Assembly: GCA_900553205.1 (NCBI GenBank) | Contig: USCK01000062.1 | Coordinates: 1-9,997, forward strand | DNA from: an uncultured bacterium | Lineage (GTDB): Bacteria > Cyanobacteriota > Vampirovibrionia > Gastranaerophilales > Gastranaerophilaceae | DNA length: 9,997 bases | Direction of reading: 5' to 3' | Part shown: piece after piece, positions 1 to 7,090 of the stretch | Numbering within the stretch: the stretch's first letter is position 1 | Layout: every line of letters begins with the position of its first letter | The notes under the pieces: model-generated | Databases searched by the model: none | Told to the model about the DNA's origin: nothing | Seen by the model: only the letters and a program-made list of their open reading frames with translations | Program-made: the position numbers and the translations under genes

Positions 1-71
<71 letters not shown>

Positions 72-80
72 TTTATTTTA

Positions 81-112
81 AAGGGTTTTAGCTAGTTGCT
101 AAAACCCTTTTT
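81..112 (+). terminator. Intrinsic terminator of tRNA-fMet
   Basis: A perfect 12-bp stem (AAGGGTTTTAGC at 81-92, complement at 98-109) surrounds a 5-base loop (TAGTT) and runs into a T tract at 108-112. It ends the tRNA transcript and separates it from the promoter of the next gene. Confidence 0.9.
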
Positions 113-122
113 AGTTGATAAT

Positions 123-151
123 TTGCCAAAAATCAGTTTTTGCTATATAAA
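123..151 (+). promoter_or_regulatory. Sigma-70-type promoter of the HD-domain gene
   Basis: TTGCCA (123-128), a 17-base spacer and TATAAA (146-151) form a good housekeeping promoter. The start would fall near 158, giving a leader of only about 12 bases that still contains the AAGGTG ribosome binding site before the ATG at 170. Confidence 0.6.
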
Positions 152-169
152 ATTAATAAAAGGTGAAAT

Positions 170-976
170 ATGAAATCAGTAAAAGAACAAGTTACAGAAT
201 CAAAATTATTAGAGCGTTTAAAAAAATATCCACAATGTTTGGAATTGGCTAAATATCTTGTTAATGATGCAGAATTACAAGAATTACAAGAATATGCAAA
301 CAATGTTTCTATCAAACGATTAGGATACAACGACCATGGCCCCGTTCACATGCGTCAGGTAGTTGGTAATGCTATAAAGATGTTAAAAATTCTTCATGAA
401 TCAGGGATAAAAACTTCTCTTGAAGAAGAAGAAGTTGGAACTTTTGAAGACAGTATGTCTGCAGTAATAATTGCAGGTTTAATGCACGATTTAGGTATGT
501 CTATAGGGCGTCAGGGACATGAAGACATGTCTGTAATTCTTGCTCAACCCTTGATAGAAAGAACTTTACAACATTTCTTTGCTGATGATTTGCATAAAAG
601 AGTTGTTATAAGAGCCATGGCAACAGAAGCCATTGTGGGGCATATGTCTTCACATAAAATTAATTCAATAGAGGCTGGTATTATTCTAATTGCTGATGGT
701 TGTGATATGACAAAAGGTAGAGCAAGAATTCCTCTATCTATAAATAAAACACCAAAAGTCGGTGATATTCATAAGTATTCAGCAAATGCAATTAATCGTA
801 TCGGAATTCACCATGGAGAAAGAAGACCGATAAGAATAGATATAGAAATGTCAGGAGATGTTGGATTTTTCCAAATTGAAGAAGTTCTTTTGACAAAAAT
901 TGATGCCAGTCCTGCAAAACAATTTGTAGAATTGTATGCCGGAGTCGCAGGTCAACAGCCAAAATGTTACTTATAG
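170..976 (+). CDS. HD-domain metal-dependent phosphohydrolase
   Basis: A 268-aa soluble protein of the HD superfamily (metal-dependent phosphohydrolases acting on phosphomonoesters, phosphodiesters or nucleotides). The metal ligands are in order: H56 and H60 in NDHGPVHM, the H106-D107 pair in GLMHDLG, H117 in GRQGHED, H158, and D176/D179 in ADGCDMTKGRARIP. The DMTKGRARIP segment recalls a family of small archaeal and bacterial HD proteins of unknown substrate (COG1418-like). No membrane segment, PAS, GGDEF or receiver domain is seen, so it is a free-standing enzyme. The ATG at 170 is preceded by AAGGTG at good spacing. It is transcribed alone: a terminator lies upstream and the next gene is convergent, three bases away. 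The substrate cannot be read from the sequence. A nucleotide second-messenger phosphodiesterase role is possible but unsupported. Confidence 0.8.
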   Translation: MKSVKEQVTESKLLERLKKYPQCLELAKYLVNDAELQELQEYANNVSIKRLGYNDHGPVHMRQVVGNAIKMLKILHESGIKTSLEEEEVGTFEDSMSAVIIAGLMHDLGMSIGRQGHEDMSVILAQPLIERTLQHFFADDLHKRVVIRAMATEAIVGHMSSHKINSIEAGIILIADGCDMTKGRARIPLSINKTPKVGDIHKYSANAINRIGIHHGERRPIRIDIEMSGDVGFFQIEEVLLTKIDASPAKQFVELYAGVAGQQPKCYL

Positions 977-979
977 CGA

Positions 980-1984
980 TTATCTGATTAGATTAAATCT
1001 CTTGTGAGCATCTGCTTGAGAGTCTATTTTGTTTTGTGCATCTTGGACAACATTGGTAATTTGTTCGTTGCTATGTTTTATATCTTCATCGTTATCAGCG
1101 CTAAAGTATTGTGTTTTGTAATCTGAAAGTGCTCCTCTAAGAATATTCATTTGTTCTTCTTCAGAAAGCCCATCTAGACTACTTAAGTTTAACATTTGAA
1201 GAAATTCTTTTAATGATATAGATGTGTCGCCATCTGTATTACCGGCAACCTTTGCTCTTTTTTTGTATTTGGTTGTAATCTCATTAACAAGTTTTTGAGC
1301 ATTTTCTACTTGTTTATCAAATTCTTCTTGAGCATCTGAGCTATTTCTAGGAATTCTTTCCCTAGAACCTGCAATTAATGCTTTTAATACAGTCAAATCG
1401 TGTTGATATTTGGAGAGTTCTGTAAAATTAACTCTGTCCAGAAGTTCTTTATCAGTGATAAATCTTATCTGCATTTCCATTCTGATTTTATCATCTTCAG
1501 TTATTGTTTTATCCTTATATTTTGCAGCGAGTTTATCAATCATAAGTTGGGTAGATTTAACTTGTTTGTTCAAAAGAACTTTGTTTTCAGGATCTATTCC
1601 GTTTAACTTGCTTGCAACTAAAATATCTATTGATTCTTTTTGACTAGGTGTTAGGCCTTTTGTAGAATCAAAATTTATCATTGCTGTAGGAGTTTCTTCG
1701 TAATTTACATCTTCGTTATTTGTCATTTCTGTTTCAGGGGTTGTATTATAAATTTGCGAAATTTTTGAATTACTGTCTGCCATAAAAGGAACTGTAGCAA
1801 GAGAAGCAAGTGCTATTAAAGAACCTATTAACATATCTCTTGTTTTATGTTTCTTTTGTGGAGTGTCAAAACCTGCGATAGAATTATCGGGTGTTACATC
1901 TTTTTTTGAGTTATCTACGCTCATATAATTTTGGTAATATTCGGGTGAAGGTATTGAATAATTAGTTAATGGGGCATATGACAT
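980..1984 (-). CDS. Membrane-anchored protein with an EF-hand-like loop, unknown function
   Basis: I do not recognise this 334-aa protein. Residues 1-50 are polar and end in a basic patch (KKHKTRD). Residues 51-69 form one hydrophobic segment, so by the positive-inside rule the protein is probably a signal-anchored type II membrane protein with the rest outside the cytoplasm. Residues 110-335 are charged, alpha-helical and coiled-coil-like. One 12-residue stretch, NTDGDTSISLKE at 249-260, fits a calcium EF-hand loop (positions 1, 3, 5, 7, 9 and 12 are N, D, D, S, S, E, with I at 8) and is followed by a hydrophobic helix (FLQMLNL). Only one clear loop is seen, and position 1 is Asn rather than Asp. 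The ATG at 1984 has AAAGGA 7 bases upstream (1992-1997). It converges on the HD gene and diverges from lysA. Confidence 0.7.
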   Translation of the reverse strand: MSYAPLTNYSIPSPEYYQNYMSVDNSKKDVTPDNSIAGFDTPQKKHKTRDMLIGSLIALASLATVPFMADSNSKISQIYNTTPETEMTNNEDVNYEETPTAMINFDSTKGLTPSQKESIDILVASKLNGIDPENKVLLNKQVKSTQLMIDKLAAKYKDKTITEDDKIRMEMQIRFITDKELLDRVNFTELSKYQHDLTVLKALIAGSRERIPRNSSDAQEEFDKQVENAQKLVNEITTKYKKRAKVAGNTDGDTSISLKEFLQMLNLSSLDGLSEEEQMNILRGALSDYKTQYFSADNDEDIKHSNEQITNVVQDAQNKIDSQADAHKRFNLIR

Positions 1985-2033
1985 AATTTTTTCCTTTCTG
2001 TTATGCCTTCCAAAGAAATATGAAGATTCAAAA

Positions 2034-2062
2034 TTGACTATTTTTTTGAATTTCGTTACAAA
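2034..2062 (+). promoter_or_regulatory. Possible lysA promoter
   Basis: TTGACT (2034-2039), a 17-base spacer and TACAAA (2057-2062) fit a moderate sigma-70 promoter facing lysA. A competing candidate has TTTACA (2065-2070) as its -35 and a weak TATATC-like -10 near 2087-2092. The region is so AT-rich that neither is secure. The whole 1985-2153 gap holds these candidates and a palindrome, and no other gene or recognisable riboswitch. Confidence 0.35.
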
Positions 2063-2069
2063 TCTTTAC

Positions 2070-2089
2070 ATAATTATCAAGATAATTAT
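2070..2089. repeat. Perfect 9-bp-arm palindrome between divergent genes
   Basis: ATAATTATC (2070-2078) and its exact complement GATAATTAT (2081-2089) are separated by AA. The symmetry suits a dimeric repressor operator, and it lies just after or inside the candidate lysA promoters, in the divergent region shared with the EF-hand gene. It lacks G/C content and a T tract, so it is not a terminator. In such AT-rich DNA a chance origin is not excluded. Confidence 0.45.
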
Positions 2090-2137
2090 ATCTGTACATA
2101 TTTTTATATTTCCTGTAAACTAGATAAAGAGAGTGTT

Positions 2138-2144
2138 AGAGAGG
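2138..2144 (+). promoter_or_regulatory. Ribosome binding site deciding the lysA start
   Basis: AGAGAGG lies 9 bases before the ATG at 2154 and only 3 bases before the in-frame ATG at 2148. It falls inside the reading frame if the GTG at 2133 is used. It therefore favours 2154 as the lysA start. Confidence 0.6.
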
Positions 2145-2153
2145 CAAATGTTT

Positions 2154-3470
2154 ATGAGTACAAATCAATTATTAAAACCTGTAACTTTAAAAAGAGGACA
2201 AAATTTAGAAATTGGTGGCTGTGATACTGTTGATTTGGCTCGAAAGTACGGTACTCCGTTATATGTTTTGGATGAACAAACTATAAGAAGTATTTGTAAG
2301 GATTATAAAAAAGCATTTTCAAAATATGAAAAAGTTAATATGATGTATGCTTCAAAGGCTTTGTGTAATTCTGCTGTATCAAAGATAATTGCAAGCGAAG
2401 GTTTTGGCTTTGATGTAGTTTCAGGTGGTGAAATCTATACCGTATATAAAGCAGGTATTGATATGTCAAAAGTTTTGTTCAACGGGAATAACAAAACTCC
2501 AGAAGAAATAGAACTTGCAATAAAATATGGCGTGGGTAGATTTTCCATTGATAATTTTCACGAGGTAGAGTTGATTTCAGAAATCTCTAAAAAATATAAC
2601 AGAACAGTAGATGCCTTGTTGAGAATTACTCCAGGGATAGAATGTCATACTCACAAATATATACAAACAGGTCAGTTAGATTGCAAATTTGGTTTTGACT
2701 TGAGTCAAATTGATTCAATCATAGAACATATTTTGAATGTTGATAAAACGATTCGCATCAGAGGACTTCACGCACATATCGGTTCACAGATATTTGAGCC
2801 TAAATGTTATTATGATGAAGTTGAAGTTTTAGCAAAAGAAGTTGCAAGAATTGATAAAAAATTCGGTATAAAACTTGATGAAATAAATATCGGTGGCGGC
2901 TTAGGTGTCAAATATGTAGAAAGTGATAATCCACCTTCTGTTCAAGAAATTGCAGATGTTATAGTTAATTCATTGAATGAAAATATCAAAAAATATGATA
3001 TCGGCAATCCAACAATATATCTTGAACCGGGGAGAAGTATAATCTCAACTGCAGGCGTTACTCTTTATACTGTCGGAAGTTCAAAACAAGTTCCTAATAT
3101 GACAAAATATGTTTCAGTTGACGGAGGCATGGCAGATAATCCACGTCCGAGCATGTATGAGGCTGAATACTTGGCTGAGGTTGCAAACAAAGGAGCAGAG
3201 GGTGATTTAGAAAAAGTTACAATAGCAGGCAAATTCTGTGAATCAGGAGATATTTTGATAAACGGAATAGAACTTCCAAAACTTGAAGCCGGAGATGTGC
3301 TATGTGTGTACAATACAGGGGCATATAACTATTCTATGGCAAGTAATTATAACAGAGCCGTAAAACCTGCAATGGTACTTGTAAATAATTCCCAATCTGA
3401 TATTATTGTATATAGAGAGACATTAGAAGATTTGGTGTCGCATGATGTAATTCCTGACAGGTTGGTATAA
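2154..3470 (+). CDS. lysA: Diaminopimelate decarboxylase
   Basis: A PLP enzyme that decarboxylates meso-diaminopimelate to L-lysine, the last step of lysine synthesis, in the cytoplasm. With the ATG at 2154 it is 438 aa, slightly longer than the usual 415-430. It has the fold III (alanine-racemase-like barrel) decarboxylase layout. The PLP lysine is K68 in MMYASKAL. HIGSQ is at 208-212, the phosphate-binding GGG at 247-249, and EPGR at 291-294. The CESGD motif (362-366) supplies the catalytic cysteine from the partner subunit, and GAYNYSM (389-395) closes the active site. The CESGD and EPGR motifs and the overall match favour LysA over arginine or carboxynorspermidine decarboxylases. In-frame GTG 2133 and ATG 2148 are alternative starts, but the Shine-Dalgarno favours 2154. 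Its TAA overlaps the cdaA ATG by one base, so the two are translationally coupled. Confidence 0.95.
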   Translation: MSTNQLLKPVTLKRGQNLEIGGCDTVDLARKYGTPLYVLDEQTIRSICKDYKKAFSKYEKVNMMYASKALCNSAVSKIIASEGFGFDVVSGGEIYTVYKAGIDMSKVLFNGNNKTPEEIELAIKYGVGRFSIDNFHEVELISEISKKYNRTVDALLRITPGIECHTHKYIQTGQLDCKFGFDLSQIDSIIEHILNVDKTIRIRGLHAHIGSQIFEPKCYYDEVEVLAKEVARIDKKFGIKLDEINIGGGLGVKYVESDNPPSVQEIADVIVNSLNENIKKYDIGNPTIYLEPGRSIISTAGVTLYTVGSSKQVPNMTKYVSVDGGMADNPRPSMYEAEYLAEVANKGAEGDLEKVTIAGKFCESGDILINGIELPKLEAGDVLCVYNTGAYNYSMASNYNRAVKPAMVLVNNSQSDIIVYRETLEDLVSHDVIPDRLV

Positions 3471-4390
3471 TGATAGAAAAAATCTTTATTCCTATACAAA
3501 ATCAGATAGCAAACTTACATTTTTCACTTGACTGGGTGAATATTGTGGAACTCGCTATTATTGCAGGTATTGTTTTGACCTTTTATAAACGGTTTATTCA
3601 ACATACACCTGCTGAAAAACTTGTTCGAGGGATAATGTTTCTTGTATTCACTTGGATATTTGCAGAAGTGTTGAATATCTTAAACCTAAATATCTTGGGT
3701 ATGTTTTTAAAATCGTTGGTAACTCTTATTTCTTTGAGTTTAATTGTTATATTCCAACCTGAACTAAGACGTTTCTTGGGGTATTTGGGACAACCGGGAT
3801 ATATCAGCAAAACATTGTTCGGCATGCGAAATCATCAATCAGCACAAGATGATAATATTGATGTTATTAAAGAAATTGTAGAGGCTGTAAAATATTTAAC
3901 CAAAACTAAAACAGGTGCATTGATTGTATTCCAAAACGAATACAGCCCATCGGCATATTCTGATGTCGGCACAAAACTAAATGCTGATGTATCAACAGAA
4001 CTGATTTTGACAATTTTTCATACAAATACACCGTTGCATGATGGTGCAGTTGTTATAAAAAATAATAAAATTCTTTCTGCAGGAGTTTTATTACCGTTAA
4101 CAGAGGATCCAAAATTGAGTTGGAAATACGGAACAAGACACAGAGCAGCTATAGGCTTGTCAGAAGGTAGTGACTGTGCTTGTTTAGTTGTTTCAGAAGA
4201 AACAGGTGATGTTTCTTTATGTATGGACGGTACTTTGAAGAAATACGAAGATTTGACGACCTTCAAAAGTGATTTGGAATCTATTTTGGGTGTTGAAAGT
4301 GGTGAAAAATCTTCTGCAAAAAATAACCTTTTTGATTTTAATAAATTGATTCATAACAATTCTGATAAGAAAAAAGAGGATAAAGTATAG
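3470..4390 (+). CDS. cdaA: Membrane-bound diadenylate cyclase (c-di-AMP synthase, CdaA type)
   Basis: Condenses two ATP into the second messenger cyclic di-AMP. The 306-aa protein has three predicted membrane helices at about 27-43, 51-70 and 77-95. A linker follows, then a DisA_N/DAC catalytic domain at roughly 130-260. Both catalytic signatures are intact: DGA (191-193, in TPLHDGAVV) and RHRAA (223-227, in GTRHRAAIGL). The length and three-helix N-terminus fit CdaA (DacA) rather than DisA or CdaS. The last 30 residues are lysine-rich and look disordered. The gene starts within the lysA stop codon and ends within the start codon of the YitT gene. The usual Firmicutes partners, cdaR (YbbR domains) and glmM, are absent here. 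From family knowledge, c-di-AMP controls potassium and osmolyte transport and cell-wall homeostasis. Confidence 0.95.
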   Translation: MIEKIFIPIQNQIANLHFSLDWVNIVELAIIAGIVLTFYKRFIQHTPAEKLVRGIMFLVFTWIFAEVLNILNLNILGMFLKSLVTLISLSLIVIFQPELRRFLGYLGQPGYISKTLFGMRNHQSAQDDNIDVIKEIVEAVKYLTKTKTGALIVFQNEYSPSAYSDVGTKLNADVSTELILTIFHTNTPLHDGAVVIKNNKILSAGVLLPLTEDPKLSWKYGTRHRAAIGLSEGSDCACLVVSEETGDVSLCMDGTLKKYEDLTTFKSDLESILGVESGEKSSAKNNLFDFNKLIHNNSDKKKEDKV

Positions 4391-5274
4391 TGGGTCTATT
4401 CAATAAAAAGCAGGAAGTTAAACAAAAATCAAAGAAAGAGCTTGCAAAAGAAGTTATTATACAACTGGTTTGGCTTACTATAGGAGCAATAATAGTTGCA
4501 TTCGCACTTGAATCTTTTATGTTTCCTCACAAGATTTTTGACGGTGGTGTTATTGGTGTTTCAATGATGTTGAGTTATTTAACCCATACTCAACTCGGTC
4601 TTTTGATATTTTTAATTAACCTTCCGTTTTTGGTTCTTGCTTTCAGCAAGTTGGGTGTCAGGTTTGTATTACAGACCTTGTATGCAGTCTCTGTATTATC
4701 AATTTTTACTAATGTTTTTCATTGGGAAATCGCAACAAAAGATCCATTACTAGCACCTATATTTGGGGGAATTATTCTTGGTACAGGAGTCGGTCTTGTG
4801 TTGAAGAATAATGCATCTTTAGACGGTACAGAGATAATGTCTATCAGACTTTCTCAAAAGTTTTCTTTTATGTCTGTCGGTCAGTTCTTAATGGGATTTA
4901 ACTTGTTTATTTATATGGCAGCAGGTCTAATGTTTGGTTGGGATAAGGCAATGTATTCCATACTTACATATTTTATTGCATCAAAAACTATTGATATTGT
5001 AATGGAAGGCTTGAACAGCTCAAAATCAGTCAGAATCGTATCAGAAAAATATCGAGAAATCGGTAAGATGATAATAAAAGAGTTAGATGTAAGCGTTACA
5101 TATATTCGTAGTAAGGGTGGATATTCTGGCTTGGATAATGTTTTGACCTTCTGCGTTGTATCAAGGTTAGAGCTTGCAAAATTAAAACAGTTAGTTAAAG
5201 ATATTGACCCGAAGGCTTTTTTAGTTATTGAGAATGTTCATGAAGTAGAGGGTGTAAGGGTTAAAAAGAAATAA
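4390..5274 (+). CDS. YitT-family membrane protein with DUF2179 domain
   Basis: A 294-aa integral membrane protein of the YitT family. About five or six hydrophobic segments lie between residues 24 and 205. The family's glycine motifs are visible: FDGGVIGVSMM (50-60) and LDGTEIMSI (144-152). A cytoplasmic DUF2179 domain follows at about 212-285 (RIVSEKYREI, then VTYIRSKGGYSG). The transported substrate is unknown for the family. Translation starts at a GTG that shares one base with the cdaA stop codon and has AGAGGA (4375-4380) nine bases upstream, so it is coupled to cdaA. In Cyanobacteria I would expect uppS at this place. The coupling suggests, but does not prove, a link to c-di-AMP or envelope physiology. 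No terminator is evident after it. Confidence 0.85.
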   Translation: MGLFNKKQEVKQKSKKELAKEVIIQLVWLTIGAIIVAFALESFMFPHKIFDGGVIGVSMMLSYLTHTQLGLLIFLINLPFLVLAFSKLGVRFVLQTLYAVSVLSIFTNVFHWEIATKDPLLAPIFGGIILGTGVGLVLKNNASLDGTEIMSIRLSQKFSFMSVGQFLMGFNLFIYMAAGLMFGWDKAMYSILTYFIASKTIDIVMEGLNSSKSVRIVSEKYREIGKMIIKELDVSVTYIRSKGGYSGLDNVLTFCVVSRLELAKLKQLVKDIDPKAFLVIENVHEVEGVRVKKK

Positions 5275-5296
5275 TTACTGGACAAGATAAGGAAAA

Positions 5297-5305
5297 TGGT
5301 ATAAA
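5297..5305 (+). promoter_or_regulatory. Extended -10 promoter for the 115-aa gene
   Basis: TGGTATAAA is an extended -10 (TGn plus TATAAA at 5300-5305). A possible -35, TGGACA at 5279-5284, is 15 bases away from this -10, or 17 from the alternative TAAAAT at 5302-5307. Initiation near 5312 would leave a leader of about 18 bases with AAAAGGA (5314-5320) before the ATG. Confidence 0.5.
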
Positions 5306-5329
5306 ATTTATATAAAAGGATATAAAGAT

Positions 5330-5677
5330 ATGGCAAAAAATAATGACACAATTCCAATAGAAGTATGTATTTTGACAGCTGACCACGATATCAAGGGTAC
5401 TGTTCATGTTTCAAAATATACAAATACAAACAGAGAACTAACAGATTTGTTAAACGATAAAGAAAGACGTTTTCTTGCCGTAACAAATGCTGAAATTTAT
5501 CCAAGAAATACAAAACAACCTCCAAGAAGATATAATTTTTTGGAAATTCACATGGATTATGTGTTAATGGTTCATCCATCTTCTCAAGCTGTGTTTAAAG
5601 AATCAGGCAAAACACAAGAAGATATTGCAAGATTTAGAGAATTAAGATTAAAATTGAACCAAACAAAACCTTTTTAA
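5330..5677 (+). CDS. Conserved-looking small cytoplasmic protein, unknown function
   Basis: A 115-aa protein that I cannot assign with confidence. It has no signal peptide or membrane segment. Alternating hydrophobic residues suggest a small beta-rich fold over 8-82: IEVCILTA, IKGTVHVS, RRFLAVTNAEIY, YNFLEIHMDYVLMVHP. A charged helical tail follows at 94-110 (EDIARFRELRLKL). The arrangement 'G-T-V-H-V, then R-x-L-T-D-L-L-N, then F-L-A-V-T-N-A-E-I' reminds me of a small DUF family (possibly DUF6812), but this is from memory. The start is well supported: AAAAGGA sits nine bases before the ATG and a promoter lies just upstream. It precedes the TPR-lgt pair by 44 bases in the same direction and could be transcribed with it. 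Confidence 0.65.
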   Translation: MAKNNDTIPIEVCILTADHDIKGTVHVSKYTNTNRELTDLLNDKERRFLAVTNAEIYPRNTKQPPRRYNFLEIHMDYVLMVHPSSQAVFKESGKTQEDIARFRELRLKLNQTKPF

Positions 5678-5721
5678 AAAAAATACAATAATTTTGAGAG
5701 AGAGATAGTAGGAAAATAGTA

Positions 5722-6306
5722 ATGAAAAAAGCAATATTGATTGTTACTGTACTTTTTATAGCTGTAATATCAACAGCTTGTATAAATAACTTTGCAGTTC
5801 AAGAATTGAATAACAAAGCAAAAATATATTTAGAAAACGGTGATTATGATGCAGCTATTAACAGATTGCAGTCTAGTATAGATTTGGACAGTACTATATT
5901 TGAAACTCATTACAACTTGGGTGTTGCATATATAAAAAACAAACAATATAAAAAAGCTATAGAAGCATTGTCAAAGGCTCTTGAGCTAAACTCTGACTAT
6001 GCAGATTCTTATTATTCTTTGGCTGTAGCTCAAGAGGCGTATGCTCAAGAATTGTTAGATGCAAATTCTGACACTCCTGCTGTAGCATCTGATGATACAG
6101 AGGTTGCAGAGGATACAAAAGCTGATGAAGATATCAAAAAAATGTCACCTGAACAAAGAAAATTGACAGCTGCAGAACTTTATACAAACGCAGTTGCATC
6201 TTATAAAAAATATTTGTCAAAATCAAAAGATGCAAAAGACACTGATGATATCAATAATCAAATAAAAAGTATCGAAGAAGAATTGTCAAAACTGGGAAAT
6301 GAATAG
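5722..6306 (+). CDS. TPR-repeat lipoprotein candidate
   Basis: A 194-aa protein with an N-terminal signal (MKK, then a hydrophobic stretch at 4-18) ending in VISTAC, so C20 is a likely lipidation site. The -3 residue is Ser rather than the favoured Leu, so the lipobox is imperfect. Two clear tetratricopeptide repeats follow, at about 27-60 (AKIYLENGDYDAAINRLQ) and 61-94 (YNLGVAYIKNKQYKKAIEAL). A third begins at 95 (DSYYSLAVAQEAYA) but is interrupted by an acidic, low-complexity linker at 113-140, and its partner helix may be 150-166. TPRs are protein-binding scaffolds; the partner is unknown. The ATG has GTAGGA about nine bases upstream. The gene's last 8 bases overlap lgt, whose product would lipidate it. 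Confidence 0.8.
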   Translation: MKKAILIVTVLFIAVISTACINNFAVQELNNKAKIYLENGDYDAAINRLQSSIDLDSTIFETHYNLGVAYIKNKQYKKAIEALSKALELNSDYADSYYSLAVAQEAYAQELLDANSDTPAVASDDTEVAEDTKADEDIKKMSPEQRKLTAAELYTNAVASYKKYLSKSKDAKDTDDINNQIKSIEEELSKLGNE

Positions 6307-7090
6307 TTCTATGTTATTCACATCTCCTGGTAATGTGATTTTTTCGGTTTGTGGATTTGATATTTATTATTATGGTGTATTAATGGGCTTGGCAATAGTT
6401 GTCGGGTTGTTTGTCGCTAATAAGTTTGCAGAAGTTTATTACGATTACAAAAATACGGTTCTTGATATTGCTCCGATTATTTTGTTAGGTGGAATATTAG
6501 GCGCAAGGTTGTATTTTTGCGTTCTTAATTCTTCTTATTACTTCCATAATGTGTTGGAAATACTTGATTTTAGAGGTGGTGGACTATCTATACATGGTGC
6601 GTTTTTAGGCGGAATTGTATCTTTATTTATCCTTGCTCGAAAGAATCGTTTGGATTTTGCTAAAATCTGTGATTCATTTATTTTTGCACTTCCTTTGGCT
6701 CAAGCGATAGGACGCTGGGGAAATTTCTTCAATTCAGAAGCCTTTGGACGACCTACGAACTTGTCTTGGGGTGTTTATATTCCTGTAGAGAACAGACCTG
6801 ATAAATACCTTGATAATTCCTTCTTTCATCCGACATTTCTTTATGAATCTGTGCTGGATATTCTTATTTTTGGGATATTGATTTATCTATTAAAAACTAA
6901 AAAACTAAAAGCAGGGAATATGACGGCAATATATTTTATTTTGTATTCTGCTGTAAGAATACTTGTAGAGAGTGTGAGAATAGACTGCACAACCTTCTTG
7001 TTTGGCATTCCACTCCCGATATTAATATCTGTGGTCATAATAATATCAGGCAGTTTCTATTTGTTTAAGAATTCAAAAATATCAGAATAA
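6299..7090 (+). CDS. lgt: Prolipoprotein diacylglyceryl transferase
   Basis: Transfers diacylglycerol from phosphatidylglycerol to the lipobox cysteine of prelipoproteins in the inner membrane, the first step of lipoprotein maturation. The 263-aa protein is multi-pass throughout. The Lgt signature GRWGNFFNSEAFG is complete at 138-150, and GGGLSIHGAFLGG (93-105) carries the conserved histidine H99. HPTFLYES (177-184) and the late arginine region (R220 to R227, VRILVESVR) are also present. It is a little shorter than the E. coli enzyme. The start at 6299 lies inside the TPR gene (8-base overlap) with a close GGGA upstream. An in-frame ATG at 6311 is an alternative start. The 3' end overlaps hisS, on the other strand, by 34 bases. 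Confidence 0.95.
   Translation: MNSSMLFTSPGNVIFSVCGFDIYYYGVLMGLAIVVGLFVANKFAEVYYDYKNTVLDIAPIILLGGILGARLYFCVLNSSYYFHNVLEILDFRGGGLSIHGAFLGGIVSLFILARKNRLDFAKICDSFIFALPLAQAIGRWGNFFNSEAFGRPTNLSWGVYIPVENRPDKYLDNSFFHPTFLYESVLDILIFGILIYLLKTKKLKAGNMTAIYFILYSAVRILVESVRIDCTTFLFGIPLPILISVVIIISGSFYLFKNSKISE

Noticed and set aside
977..979. Frameshift or gene fusion between the HD gene and the convergent gene, given the 3-base gap
   Set aside because: The genes are on opposite strands and both end at ordinary stop codons; the spacing is just compact.
1985..2153. Lysine riboswitch upstream of lysA
   Set aside because: The gap is 169 bases, extremely AT-rich and lacks the G-rich conserved core helices of the L box; only a short palindrome is present.
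2133..2153. Upstream GTG (2133) or ATG (2148) as the lysA start
   Set aside because: The Shine-Dalgarno AGAGAGG lies within this stretch and has ideal spacing only to the ATG at 2154.
5678..5721. Separate promoter (TACAAT at 5684-5689) for the TPR gene
   Set aside because: The nearest TTGAAC is 24 bases away and no other -35 is convincing, so read-through from the 115-aa gene is as likely.
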